NCBI GenBank assembly: GCA_030693065.1
Contig: JAUYBL010000019.1
Span: forward strand, 124,001-188,000
DNA from: Methylococcaceae bacterium
GTDB lineage: Bacteria; Pseudomonadota; Gammaproteobacteria; Methylococcales; Methylomonadaceae
Direction of reading: 5' to 3'
Length of the DNA: 64,000 nt
Below, in pieces: positions 29,401 to 38,443 of the stretch. Both the position numbers and the translations under genes were made by a program. The notes below the pieces were generated by a model. The model was not told the origin of the DNA. It saw only the letters and a program-made list of their open reading frames with translations, and ran no database searches. Each line of letters begins with the position of its first letter. Within the stretch, counting starts at the first letter, position 1.

Positions 29401-30828
29401 GACGAATTCGTCGCCGTCTTACTAAATCTACCGGACATCGAAGCTAGCGTACCGGTTCTACTCCGCCTGCTTGCCGCTGCGGCTGAACCTGTACATGTCG
29501 GCGACCTTACCTTACAAGTCTCAGCCAGTCTCGGTGTTACCTTCTATCCGCAGCACGAGGATATTGATGCCGATCAATTACTGCGCCAGGCTGATCAAGC
29601 CATGTACGTCGCTAAACAGGCAGGTAAAAATCGTTACCACGTCTTTGATGCTGTGCAAGATAGCAGCATCCGTGGTCATCATGAAAGTCTGGGGCACATT
29701 CGCGATGCCCTGACTAAGCGCGAATTCGTGCTGTATTACCAACCCAAGGTGAACATGCGCACCGGTACCGTCATCGGCGCCGAAGCGCTGATTCGTTGGC
29801 AACACCCCGAAAAAGGTCTATTACCGCCAATAGTCTTTCTACCGGTCATCGAAGACCATCCACTGGCCGTTGAACTTGGTGAATGGGTCATAGACGCAGC
29901 ACTGACGCAAATGGAAATCTGGCATGCCGAAGGTTTAAATATCCCGGTCAGTGTCAATATTAGCGCCCGCCAATTACAGCAATCGGATTTTGTTGAATGC
30001 TTGCGAGCCATTCTGGCAAAACATCCTGACATCCTGCCCAGCAGTCTTGAACTTGAAGTGCTGGAAACCAGCGCCTTGGAAGATATGGGCAAAGTCTCTC
30101 GAATTATTCATGATTGCCGGGAAATCGGTGTTAAGTTCGCCCTGGATGATTTCGGCACCGGTTATTCGTCGCTGACTTATCTGAAGCACTTGCCGGTAAC
30201 ACTGCTCAAAATCGACCAAAGCTTCGTGCGTGACATGCTCGACGACCCGGATGATCTGGCTATCGTCGAAGGTGTGCTTGGCTTGGCATCGGCTTTCCGC
30301 CGCGACGTGATTGCCGAAGGGGTAGAAACTTTGGCACATGGCGAACTGCTGTTACAACTCGGCTGCGTTTTGGCCCAAGGCTACGGCATTGCCAGACCCA
30401 TGCCCGCTGACCAGTTACCACACTGGACGGCAAACTGGCGTCCAGACCCGGCCTGGATAGACCTACCGTCAGTAAACCGCAACGATATACCGTTGTTGTT
30501 TGCCAGTGTCGAACACCGCGCCTGGATCACCGCCATAACCGCCTACGTGACCGGCGAACGAGAGCTCCCGCAATTGTTTGATCACCGCGCATGTCGCTTC
30601 ACGGCCTGGCTGGAAGGCGGTGACAACAGACTACGACATGCCGAATTACCTGCTTTTCAGACTATTGAACCTTTGCACCGACAACTGCATTTTATCGCCG
30701 ACGAACTAATAGATCTTCAAGTTCAAGGCCACAATTCAGAAGCGCTGACAAGACTTGACGAACTGCAAGCATTAGGCGATGCACTGCTTTTTCAAATGAA
30801 AATCATGGTGCAGGAAATCAAAAAATAA
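26467..30828 (+). CDS. multi-sensor c-di-GMP enzyme: PhnD-like / TM / PAS / GAF / LOV-like / PAS / GGDEF / EAL / CZB-like
   Basis: About 1453 residues from ATG 26467, chosen because a signal peptide (cut near AYAA) follows; upstream in-frame ATGs exist. Domains in order: periplasmic PhnD-like binding domain (27-300), membrane helix (about 316-338), coil, PAS (360-475), GAF (480-645), LOV-like PAS (650-765) with GQNCRFMQGP placing a Cys at about 696, PAS (770-890), GGDEF (RLGGDEF about 977-981 with an RxxD inhibitory site, REGD, 5 residues before), EAL (EALIRW about 1106, DDFGTGYSSL, AEGVE), and a C-terminal domain with EHRAW, ACRFTAWL and LHRQLHF like the CZB zinc domain. Both catalytic domains keep their key residues, so it could make and degrade c-di-GMP. 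The Gln usually in the last LOV strand is replaced by Thr (GVTRD). Confidence 0.85.
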   Translation: MSRFINLMLLIACLTGAAISITPAYAAEPVRIGILAFRPKPQTLMQWQPLAVALKQAIPERDFVVEAFTLAELELAVANKQLDFVLTNPGHYLLLTRRYGLSSPLATLAATDSEPAISVFGGVIFTRAGTANIDTLQDVKHKTVAVTNTESMGGYMAQAYELSLADIHLPQDIKLLNTGMPHDNVVDAVLAGHADVGFVRSGVLEDLVNEGKLNIEQINILNRQNPPNFPQQVSTRLYPEWPFASLTHVDENLARHVAAALFLLEENTTATRKMGIHGFVVPADYTPVEDLLRQLRLPPYEGAPQFTLKDVSARYQWQIIGSLFVVGFILLLIFRLWVTNRKLWAEQQKVKQQTQQLQESEHKLTVILENVEACIYLKDRQGRYLYANRQVRKLFAASMNEIVGQRDERFFDDKTAEKLHLNDRLVLEDGLTLRTEETNRNTHDNHTSTYLSIKLPLRNGAGEIYALCGISTDITETKKTEKYEHFRSQTLELLTGNTPLPQILEAIVLGVEHLNPEMLCSILLLDIEGKHLGNGAAPSLPDFYNEAINGVEIGLGVGSCGTAAFTGQRVIVEDISSHPYWAPYKELATRAGLSACWSQPILSAVGKVLGTFAIYHRDARPPSEDDIFIIEQTARLASLAIDRKHSENKLRTSELALKSVSQGVLITTPDQNILWVNDAFLSITGYSKADIMGQNCRFMQGPATDLQTLEELRIALEQGLEFSAEILNYRQDGSSFWNDLTISPTHDEQGQLTHFVGVTRDITERKEAEEKLHLAASVFTHAREGIMITAPDGTIIDVNDAFCRITGYKRSDVIGGNPHLLSSGHHGKEFYVSLWHDLTEKDHWYGEVWNRRKNGEVYAAMQTISAVTDTHGHTRHYVALFSDITTLKEHEKELEHIAHYDALTSLPNRVLLADRLHQSMAQAQRHSQPLAVAYLDLDGFKAINDNYGHEAGDQLLIAATANMKHALREGDTLARLGGDEFVAVLLNLPDIEASVPVLLRLLAAAAEPVHVGDLTLQVSASLGVTFYPQHEDIDADQLLRQADQAMYVAKQAGKNRYHVFDAVQDSSIRGHHESLGHIRDALTKREFVLYYQPKVNMRTGTVIGAEALIRWQHPEKGLLPPIVFLPVIEDHPLAVELGEWVIDAALTQMEIWHAEGLNIPVSVNISARQLQQSDFVECLRAILAKHPDILPSSLELEVLETSALEDMGKVSRIIHDCREIGVKFALDDFGTGYSSLTYLKHLPVTLLKIDQSFVRDMLDDPDDLAIVEGVLGLASAFRRDVIAEGVETLAHGELLLQLGCVLAQGYGIARPMPADQLPHWTANWRPDPAWIDLPSVNRNDIPLLFASVEHRAWITAITAYVTGERELPQLFDHRACRFTAWLEGGDNRLRHAELPAFQTIEPLHRQLHFIADELIDLQVQGHNSEALTRLDELQALGDALLFQMKIMVQEIKK

Positions 30829-30854
30829 CGTGACAACTCACCGACCCTTAAACA

Positions 30855-31157
30855 ATGAAAAATAATAGCAACGACCTGTCACAGCATATTTTGCCAAACT
30901 CCGCGACGATGGTGGGCGTGTGCATCATGGTAATCAGTATCGTTAAAAGCCAACCTTCAGATTTGGTGAGTTACCTGATTGATAAAGCGCTGGCTATCGA
31001 CAGCGTGCTGTTTACCGTCAGCGCCCTGCTGTCATTTTTGTCGATTCGTTTAGAACGCTCCACCGTCCATCTGGAGCGGTGGGCAGAAGTGATTTTTATA
31101 GTGGGCTTGGTGTCTATGACACTGATTGCGGTGATTTTTTCTTTTGAAATCGTTTGA
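30855..31157 (+). CDS. small membrane protein, function unknown
   Basis: A 100-residue protein with three hydrophobic segments (TMVGVCIMVISIV, VLFTVSALLSFLSI, VIFIVGLVSMTLIAVIF) separated by charged loops. It begins 26 bp after the c-di-GMP enzyme and probably shares its transcript. No family is recognised. Its position suggests a membrane partner of the large sensor protein, but this is inference only. Confidence 0.6.
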   Translation: MKNNSNDLSQHILPNSATMVGVCIMVISIVKSQPSDLVSYLIDKALAIDSVLFTVSALLSFLSIRLERSTVHLERWAEVIFIVGLVSMTLIAVIFSFEIV

Positions 31158-31254
31158 CCCTACACCGTGCTATCTGCGTGTAAAGCTGAGCACTGCCGAG
31201 CCGGACATTAGAATGAAACTGAGCACCGCAGTTAAACTTTATAAATAGGTGAGA

Positions 31255-31308
31255 GTGAAGAAAACCGCTCATGCTTCGACTGGACTCAGCACGAATGGTT
31301 TTCTTCAC
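31255..31308. repeat. inverted repeat containing a dispersed TTCGAC...CTCAG...ACGA element
   Basis: 12-bp arms GTGAAGAAAACC / GGTTTTCTTCAC with a 30-nt centre. The centre holds CTTCGAC, CTCAGC and ACGAATGG. A similar CTTCGAC-CTCAGT-ACGAGCGG string is seen near 47226-47250, so it belongs to a dispersed repeat. It lies between convergent genes and may also act as a terminator. Confidence 0.55.
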
Positions 31309-31354
31309 GTCCAACTGATTTTTTTAGTATGAAAAATAAGCAGACCTTGCTTGA

Positions 31355-34300
31355 CTAATATCTTGGCCGTTTAAAAAGCACTAAAAATCCCGGCAATACC
31401 ATGAGCACCAGCGGTATCTGCACAACAAGTCCCGAGACAATAGCAATCGCCAGCGGTTGTAGCATTTCCGAACCTGCACCTATGCCCAACGCCAACGGCA
31501 TGAGGGCAAGAATGGCCGCAATAGTCGTCATGGCAATCGGACGCATGCGGTTGTTACCTGCGGTAATCATACGTTGAACGCCCGCCGCTGAATCCGGCAA
31601 GCTTTGATACTCCGAATAATAAAAAATGCTGACCTCGGTAACGATGCCAATGACCATGGTCATGCCCATCATCGCGGTGATGTTCAATTCGGTATGGGTC
31701 AGCCATAAGCCGATAAATACCGCTGCTACCGCCGACAAGGTGGTCAGCAGCATTGACAGCGCCACATGAAACTGTTCATACAAATACAGCAACAGGATAA
31801 AAACCAGCGCCACCGCTGCGATAAACACGATAATCAGGTCATGAAAAGCGACGCGTTGCTGTGCATATAACCCGCCCAGCACATAATAAACGCCTTGCGG
31901 CATCATGCCGGGCTGATCGAGGGTTTTAATGACATCAGCAATAACCGAGCCCATGTCCCGGCCGCTAATACGCGCCGTAACGGCCACCATGCGTTTTAAA
32001 TTATCGCGGGTGATTTGCGCTTGTCCGGTTTCTGTGGCGATTTGTGCAATCCGTTTTAGCGGCACCCAATGACCGTCGGGAGCGCGAATGCGCAAATTAT
32101 CCAGCGTCCGCAGCGTCCCCCGTTCGTTTTCAGGGATCCACACACGCAGATTGACCATCTTGGCGCCTTCCTGTAATTGGGTAGTAATAGCGCCGGTCAA
32201 ATAATTATTAAGTGTTTGTGTGACGGCATCCGGACTAAGCCCTTCCAGTGCGGCTTTATCCCGTAAAACCCGGATATTGACCGCATCGCCGGCAGGAATT
32301 ACACCATTATTTAGATCAACAACGCCGGGTATGTTTGCCAACGCCAGCGCCACTTTCGTCGCCAATTCTTTTAATAATTGTCCGTCATCGGCATACAGTT
32401 TGACTTCAATCGGTTGAGGAACGGCTGTTAAGTCGCCAATAATATCTTCCATCAGTTTAGCAAGTTCAATACTCAAACCAGGAACTTGCCTGCCAATCTG
32501 CTCTCGGACGCTATCCATCACCTCATCCAGACTGCGTCGGGGCAACGGCTTTAAGCGCACAAAAAAGTCGCCTTCATTGGCTTCGGTAATAAAGCCGCCC
32601 AAACTATTACCGGTACGGCGCGAATACGTCTCCACTTCAGGCGTATGGTGCAGAATTTTTTCAACTTGTTGCAATAAGCGATCCGTTTCCGATACCGACG
32701 TACCGGGCGCTGCTCGGTAGTCGAGAATAAAGCCACCTTCATCCATGGACGGCATAAACCCCGATCCGGTCTGTTGCCAACCCAAGAAACCGGCGACCAA
32801 CAGCGGAAGCAGCGCCGCCAATATCAACCAGGGCCTTGGCAACATCACTCGCAACAGGCCTTGATAGCGTTGATGAAACCAACGCGTCAACGGGCCATTT
32901 TCTTCCTGTTCGGTATCTTTTTGCCTCAGGGTATGCGCAGCCAGCAAAGGCACGACCAGCCACGCCACGATAAAAGAGATGAATAAAGCGGAAGCGATAG
33001 TGATCGACAAGGCTTTAAAAAAACTGCCGCTGACGCCGGATAAAAAAGCCAATGGCGCAAAAATAATAATCGTCGATGCCGATGAGCCAGCCAACGGTTT
33101 AGTAAATTCGTTAGCGGCCAGATGAATACGTTCCTGATAAGTCCCTGACGCTTCCCGCATCCGGCGGATGATATGCTCGATCATGACAATCGCATCATCA
33201 ATAATCAGCGCCACGGCAGCCGCCATGCCGCCCAGGGTCATAATATTAAAGCCGATCCCCAGTAAATGAATGATCAGTACGGTCGCCGCTAACGCCATCG
33301 GCACAGTAATGGCGGCAATCAAAGTCACCTTGATATTTCGTAAAAACACCAGCAAGGTAACAATGGCCAATCCTAAGCCAATCAACAGCGCTTCTTTAAC
33401 ACTCAAGGCTGAGGCGACAATCAAATCGCTTTGGTCATACCACAAAGCGATTTTAATGTCGGCGGGGAGCTTCTGTTTGATGCGCTCCAGTTGCGATTGC
33501 GCGTTGCGGGCAATCGCAACCGTGCTGCTACCGGGTTGTTGATTAAGTTGAAACAGTACAGCATCACGCCCCTCGGCGGTGATTCGTTGCCACTGAGGCG
33601 CGGTGGTTTTAAGCACCTGTGCGACATCTTCAAGAAACACCAAGCCGTTTTGACCACTGCGTAAAATAGTTTGGCCGATTTGTTCCGAACTCTGTAACTG
33701 CGTATTGGCCAACAACAAATACAACTTGTAGTTTTGCTCCAGCCGACCGACCGCCTGAATCACATTAGCTGTCGATAGGGCTTTAGCAATATCATCCAGA
33801 CTTAAACCTAGGGCATTAATTCGCGCAGGATCGACCAGTACCTGATATTCCGCTATCGCGCCGCCCAGTACATCGACTTTAGCGACGCCGGGAATAGCCG
33901 ATAAAACCGGTCTAATTTGATAAAGCGCTAACTCCCGAAGTTCAACCAAATTGTGCGTGGCGGACGACAAGCTGTAACCCAACACCGGGAATATCGTCGG
34001 ATCCATACGTTTGACCGCAAATGCCAGGGTGTTCGGCAGTGTGGAACGAATCTGATTAAGTGCCGATTCCACTTGCAACATAGCCGATACCATATCGGTA
34101 CCCCACGCAAAGTTAATCGCAATATCGGCACTACCACGGCTGGTCGCCGAGCGCACCGTCAGCACCCCCGGTACCGCGCGTACTGCCTCTTCTACCGGCC
34201 AGGCGACCTGAATGGCCATGCGTTCGGCGGGCATGTCACCGGCATTGAGATTAATGACCACCCTGGGGAAAGTCACCTGGGGAAACAGGCTGACCGGTGT

Positions 34301-34387
34301 ACGGTAGATTGCAAAGCAGCCAGCGATGGCAAACATACTGAGCGCAAACAAAATGGAACGGCGATGCAAATACGCCCACTGGATCAT
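31355..34387 (-). CDS. RND efflux transporter, inner-membrane pump (second locus)
   Basis: A 1010-residue RND pump. It starts MIQWAYLHRRSILFALSMFAIAGC and keeps the RND layout of twelve helices and two porter loops. The TM4 proton-relay region reads GGMAAAVALIIDDAIVMIEHI; TM10-12 include MGMTMVIGIVTEVSIFYYSEY and MTTIAAILALMPLALGIGAG. It differs clearly from the HAE1 pump at 21624, being closer to the mixed RND families without a known drug profile. It forms an operon with the adaptor (4-nt overlap), the TolC-like channel and a two-component system. Confidence 0.88.
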   Translation of the reverse strand: MIQWAYLHRRSILFALSMFAIAGCFAIYRTPVSLFPQVTFPRVVINLNAGDMPAERMAIQVAWPVEEAVRAVPGVLTVRSATSRGSADIAINFAWGTDMVSAMLQVESALNQIRSTLPNTLAFAVKRMDPTIFPVLGYSLSSATHNLVELRELALYQIRPVLSAIPGVAKVDVLGGAIAEYQVLVDPARINALGLSLDDIAKALSTANVIQAVGRLEQNYKLYLLLANTQLQSSEQIGQTILRSGQNGLVFLEDVAQVLKTTAPQWQRITAEGRDAVLFQLNQQPGSSTVAIARNAQSQLERIKQKLPADIKIALWYDQSDLIVASALSVKEALLIGLGLAIVTLLVFLRNIKVTLIAAITVPMALAATVLIIHLLGIGFNIMTLGGMAAAVALIIDDAIVMIEHIIRRMREASGTYQERIHLAANEFTKPLAGSSASTIIIFAPLAFLSGVSGSFFKALSITIASALFISFIVAWLVVPLLAAHTLRQKDTEQEENGPLTRWFHQRYQGLLRVMLPRPWLILAALLPLLVAGFLGWQQTGSGFMPSMDEGGFILDYRAAPGTSVSETDRLLQQVEKILHHTPEVETYSRRTGNSLGGFITEANEGDFFVRLKPLPRRSLDEVMDSVREQIGRQVPGLSIELAKLMEDIIGDLTAVPQPIEVKLYADDGQLLKELATKVALALANIPGVVDLNNGVIPAGDAVNIRVLRDKAALEGLSPDAVTQTLNNYLTGAITTQLQEGAKMVNLRVWIPENERGTLRTLDNLRIRAPDGHWVPLKRIAQIATETGQAQITRDNLKRMVAVTARISGRDMGSVIADVIKTLDQPGMMPQGVYYVLGGLYAQQRVAFHDLIIVFIAAVALVFILLLYLYEQFHVALSMLLTTLSAVAAVFIGLWLTHTELNITAMMGMTMVIGIVTEVSIFYYSEYQSLPDSAAGVQRMITAGNNRMRPIAMTTIAAILALMPLALGIGAGSEMLQPLAIAIVSGLVVQIPLVLMVLPGFLVLFKRPRY

Positions 34388-35502
34388 GGTGTCGCTCCCC
34401 TGCCGGTATTATCGGCAGGCGTCGCGGACACCGCCATATCGGGTGTCAGTTCGTAGTTACCTAACACCACCACCTCGTCCTGCGCCTTTAAATCAGCCGC
34501 TATCACCTCAACGTGCCGGTCGTTTTCCAAACCTATTTGTACGTTGTGCTTAACGGCATGGCCGTTTTTAACCGTAAATAGACGGTAACCACCATCATCA
34601 GGCAAAACTGCCTGCCGGGGCACCATTAAGCAATTGGCCGAGGCGATAATAATCCGACCTTCGACAAAATCATTAATTAACAAGGTTTGATTCAGCACCG
34701 GCCTGACAAAAACATTCAGCAGACGAGTGCTTGGATCAATCTGATGGGTGATGATTTCTATACGCCCCTCAACCGGCGCCGCAACCGGCGTATTCACAGG
34801 TGTAATCAGCACTTGCTGGCCGAGTTGCAGATGTTGGTAATCCTCAGGTTCAATACCCAAACGCACCATCCACTGATTTTGATCGACCAGCTGTAACAGC
34901 GGCGTACCGGCCGGAACGATTTGTCCCTGTTGCACACTGACCAGATAAATAATCCCGGCATGTTCAGCGTTGATACGCTGTTCTTTACCGATACCGCGCT
35001 CAGCCAGATTTTTGATCATCACCTTAGCCTGCGCAACCCGTAATTGAGAGGCCACTAAATCCTGTTGGGTTGCCAGTTTCAGGCGTATGCGTTCTTGTAA
35101 CAGTTGATTTTCACGCAGTGCGGCATTTAATTCACTTTGTGCCTGCTCCAGCTGTAACACCGCATCCGTTCCGGGCTTCAGCAGAAGTAACACATCGCCT
35201 TTTTGAACAAGCTGGCCTTGATTGACCTGTATTTTTTCAATCAGGCTGGTATAGGGCACGTTGATCGTCGTCAACTTATCTGGAAACGGCAACACCATGC
35301 CATAGGCGGTCAGCGATTCTTTCAGCTCGCCTTCTTGCAACTTGATGGTTTTTACCTGAGCAACCGGTTCCGGTTCGGAAACCTTTGTGTCTGCGCTGGT
35401 TAAAGCAGGTGACTTTACCAGCCCAACAATCAGCGCACAGACTATGACTAACGCCAACAACGCAAGTAGGACGATAGTGTTTTTAGAATAGGATTTCATC
35501 AT
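34384..35502 (-). CDS. RND efflux periplasmic adaptor (second locus)
   Basis: A 372-residue membrane fusion protein with an N-terminal membrane anchor (TIVLLALLALVIVCALIVGLV). Barrel-sandwich halves (QVNQGQLVQKGDVLLLL ... AEHAGIIYLVSVQQGQIVPAGTPLLQLVD) flank a short coiled hairpin rich in Gln, Leu and Arg. The C-terminal domains include APVEGRIEIITHQIDPSTRLLNVFVRP. Its stop overlaps the pump gene start by 4 nt. The final Thr/Gly-rich residues are not conserved features. Confidence 0.88.
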   Translation of the reverse strand: MMKSYSKNTIVLLALLALVIVCALIVGLVKSPALTSADTKVSEPEPVAQVKTIKLQEGELKESLTAYGMVLPFPDKLTTINVPYTSLIEKIQVNQGQLVQKGDVLLLLKPGTDAVLQLEQAQSELNAALRENQLLQERIRLKLATQQDLVASQLRVAQAKVMIKNLAERGIGKEQRINAEHAGIIYLVSVQQGQIVPAGTPLLQLVDQNQWMVRLGIEPEDYQHLQLGQQVLITPVNTPVAAPVEGRIEIITHQIDPSTRLLNVFVRPVLNQTLLINDFVEGRIIIASANCLMVPRQAVLPDDGGYRLFTVKNGHAVKHNVQIGLENDRHVEVIAADLKAQDEVVVLGNYELTPDMAVSATPADNTGRGATP

Positions 35503-35587
35503 TATTTTTAATATTCAGCGAGTTCGTTTTAGAGTCGAACTGACATCTAAAATGGGTGCGGTTCGTCGAAAACAACAACATTAACCG

Positions 35588-35642
35588 GTGGGAGCGACGC
35601 CCACGTCGCGAAGGCTTCAAATCGCGTGGGCGTCGCTCCCAC
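35588..35642. repeat. REP-type palindrome (GTGGGAGCGACGCCCACG family)
   Basis: Perfect 18-bp arms (35588-35605 and 35625-35642) around 19 nt. It lies in the 182-bp gap between the channel gene and the adaptor gene of the second RND operon, so it would form a large hairpin within the operon mRNA and may stagger expression of the parts. Confidence 0.85.
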
Positions 35643-35684
35643 AAATCACTTTCACAGCAATCAATTGATGCTGAATAGTCACCA

Positions 35685-37067
35685 TTATTTTCCATAAAAA
35701 TCAGTGGCCGTATGATAACGCCCGCTCGCCACCTCCAAAGCAATCCCCGCTTGCACTAACTGCAATTCCAACGTCAGCAAATCAATTTTTTTATCCGTCA
35801 AGCTGTTCCAGGCCACGTAATAATTCAGTACATCAACTTGACCGTTTTCGATGGCAGATTGATAGGCGTTAACCAGCTTAGCCAAATCGGGAATGGCATG
35901 ACGAACGGATTGAATTTGTTGATTTATCGACGCGATAGTGACCAGTAATTCGGCAATATCGGCTCTGGCCTGAAACAGTCGGCTGGTATATTGATCGAAC
36001 AGTTGTTGACGCGTCGCCCGTTCCAGCGCGATTTGACCTTGATTGCGGTCGAAAACCGGCAGCGTCATCGAAACGCCAAAGCCCATGGTATAGAGGTTGC
36101 TGTTATCCCGGGCATGATCAAAGCCGATACTGATTTGCGGAAATTGCTGCAATACCGCGACATGCAGGCTTGCTTCCTGGCTTTCATAGCCGCGTTTTAA
36201 GGCCATTAAGTCTAGCCGCCGGTTGTCCATGTCGCGTATTAAAGCGTCATAGGTCGCCGCGGTTATCTGGGTGAGTAGCGCACTATTTTGTTGCAGGGTA
36301 ACGGCCTCATAAGGCTTGAGCCCAAGCGCACGATTGAGGCGTTGTTGCTGCTGTTTGGTTTGCTGCTCAAGCGCCAGCAAGCGAATATCCAGTGCATTTT
36401 TGGCGGAGACGGCAGCAACCCGCTCCAGTTCCGTGACCAAACCCAATACAGCGGCTTCTTGCAAGCGCACACGGTTTTCCTCCAAGCGTTGCGCCATATC
36501 GGTGAGTAACCCCTGTTGCTTGTGGTAAACGATCAATTGATAAGTGGCCAGTTTTGCGGCCTGGGCAAATTGCCATTCCTGCCAGGCAATTTGCAAATCA
36601 ATAGCCTGTTGCTGTTTCTGGGCGGCGGCTATTTTGTTCTGCCGCCAAATCAGCGCGGTTGCCTGCCAACTCAGCCCAAAACCCAAGGCATTGTTCATGC
36701 CTAGATCGGTGCCACCGGCAGGCGCGGAAAACGTGTAAGAGATTTGCGGATCCGGTAACAATCCGGCCTGTAACAGTTGGGCGTTGGCGATGCCGTGTTG
36801 ATCTCTTATCGCGCGTAACTCCGGATTGCGCAACACCGCTAAAACAGCCGCTTCATCCGGCGATAAACCATCCTCCATAGTAAACTTAAGCGGTTCGAGT
36901 AGCGGATACTTGATTTTTGCCGCCTGGATAGTGAGCTGTTCACGGGATGGCGTTTGCAATTGCTGCTGAACGGCTTGTTCGGTCAGCGGTTTTGCTTGGT
37001 ACTGGGAGCAACCCAACGGTAAACAAAATAATAGTGCCGGGAGCCATTGGTTTTTGCTGATTATCAT
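35685..37067 (-). CDS. TolC-family outer-membrane efflux protein (second RND locus)
   Basis: A 460-residue outer-membrane efflux protein with an N-terminal hydrophobic signal ending LPLGC, so probably a lipoprotein. Two OEP halves are seen, with long helices (QQQAIDLQIAWQEWQFAQ; FQARADIAELLVTIASI) and the conserved LPVFDRNQGQIALERA segment preceding the second barrel strand. The stop is 182 bp upstream of the adaptor start, with a REP element between. The gene follows the sensor kinase with a 4-nt overlap, so regulators and pump share a transcript. Confidence 0.88.
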   Translation of the reverse strand: MIISKNQWLPALLFCLPLGCSQYQAKPLTEQAVQQQLQTPSREQLTIQAAKIKYPLLEPLKFTMEDGLSPDEAAVLAVLRNPELRAIRDQHGIANAQLLQAGLLPDPQISYTFSAPAGGTDLGMNNALGFGLSWQATALIWRQNKIAAAQKQQQAIDLQIAWQEWQFAQAAKLATYQLIVYHKQQGLLTDMAQRLEENRVRLQEAAVLGLVTELERVAAVSAKNALDIRLLALEQQTKQQQQRLNRALGLKPYEAVTLQQNSALLTQITAATYDALIRDMDNRRLDLMALKRGYESQEASLHVAVLQQFPQISIGFDHARDNSNLYTMGFGVSMTLPVFDRNQGQIALERATRQQLFDQYTSRLFQARADIAELLVTIASINQQIQSVRHAIPDLAKLVNAYQSAIENGQVDVLNYYVAWNSLTDKKIDLLTLELQLVQAGIALEVASGRYHTATDFYGK

Positions 37068-38443
37068 TGAGCCATCACTGGGTCGTTACAAAAATGGATG
37101 ACAATATTAAGCCCCGGATGGTTATCCGCTAACACGATTTTAGCGCCATGAAGTTCGACAATCGCGGCCACAATACTCAGGCCAAGACCGTTGCCCGGCG
37201 TGGTTCGGCTTTGTTCCAGCCGATAAAAGCGTTGAAATACTTTCTGGCGGTGTTCCTCGGCAATCCCTGAGCCGCTATCCGCAACAATAAATTCGGCTTG
37301 AGTACCTGATGAGTGTAGGCTGAGCTTGATCTGGGTGTTCTCCGGCGTATGCGTGATGGCATTCTCCAGTAAGTTGAAAGCCAGTTGTGTCAGCAGTTCT
37401 TTATCACCGGTCAGTTTTACGTCCGGGTCAATATCTGCGCTGATGGTTTTTCCCTGTTCCTCAGCGACAGGACACAGCGCGTCGATCACAGCAAGCACTA
37501 TCTCGCTGAGATTGACGGTCTTGAAACCACTACGGCGAGAGCCGGATTCAATCTGCGAAATTCTCAGCAGGGCGGAAAAGGTATTGAGAATGCCATCGAC
37601 TTCTTCAATAGCGAAGGCGATTCGTTCTTTGTACTGCGCTGCCGAAAGATCCCTTTTTACAGCATCCTCAAGCCTGAATTGCAAATGGCTGATCGGCGTG
37701 CGTAAATCGTGAGCAATGTCATTGGAGACTTGCTGGACGTTGTCAATCAACACGCCGATTTTATCCAGCATCCGGTTGAGCAATACGGCGAGCTTGTCCA
37801 GTTCATCACGGTTTTTTGCAACCGGCAGTCGGTGTTGCAGATCACCAGCAATAATGGCCTGTGTGGATTGGGTAATGCGCTGGATTTTTCTCAGAAATGT
37901 ATGACTAAGATACAATCCGCCGCCCGCACCCAAAAAAATAACCAATGCCAAGCCCCAAATAAAAGCCTGAATAATCGCTTCCCCTGCCTCTTGAATGTAG
38001 TCGCCGTCCTGACCAACAGCTAGCCACATGGCATTGGGTAACGCGATAACTCTGACATAAAGGTTTGGGGGGGCTTCGTCATAGTTAATAGACTCAGTCC
38101 CACGCCTGATAATTTGCCATCCTGCTAACGGTTTAAAATCCCCGAAATTTCCCGCTATCAACTCGCCATGCTGGTTTACAACGCCATATTCCCGAAGGGT
38201 ATGAGATACCGAAACACCAGCTTCCCCAATCTCTTTTTTTAATTCAGCGAGTCCGCTAGAATCATATTCCGCTTTTAGCAGAGTAGCTTCCGTCTCGATG
38301 GTATTTTTGAGTTGTTGCTTGAGTGTATGCGTGGTCAATAAGTAAACCGTTATGCCAATAGCCAGAAAAGACAGTAAAAACAGACCCAAATATAAGGTCA
38401 TCAGCTTAAAGCTGGTCGTGTCGATAAGGCTAAGCAATTTCAT
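37064..38443 (-). CDS. sensor histidine kinase of the second efflux locus
   Basis: A 459-residue membrane kinase. The start was placed at ATG 38443 (MKLLSLIDTTSFK), 14 nt inside the regulator gene; the frame extends to 38500 but only as overlap. TM1 (about 14-36) and TM2 (about 158-180) flank a periplasmic sensor of about 120 residues. A HAMP region follows, then the H box (NDIAHDLRTP, His about 245), N box (FNLLENAITHTPENT) and G boxes (VADSGSGIAEEHR, GNGLGLSIVAAIVE). Together with the next gene it probably controls the pump downstream. Confidence 0.92.
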   Translation of the reverse strand: MKLLSLIDTTSFKLMTLYLGLFLLSFLAIGITVYLLTTHTLKQQLKNTIETEATLLKAEYDSSGLAELKKEIGEAGVSVSHTLREYGVVNQHGELIAGNFGDFKPLAGWQIIRRGTESINYDEAPPNLYVRVIALPNAMWLAVGQDGDYIQEAGEAIIQAFIWGLALVIFLGAGGGLYLSHTFLRKIQRITQSTQAIIAGDLQHRLPVAKNRDELDKLAVLLNRMLDKIGVLIDNVQQVSNDIAHDLRTPISHLQFRLEDAVKRDLSAAQYKERIAFAIEEVDGILNTFSALLRISQIESGSRRSGFKTVNLSEIVLAVIDALCPVAEEQGKTISADIDPDVKLTGDKELLTQLAFNLLENAITHTPENTQIKLSLHSSGTQAEFIVADSGSGIAEEHRQKVFQRFYRLEQSRTTPGNGLGLSIVAAIVELHGAKIVLADNHPGLNIVIHFCNDPVMAQ

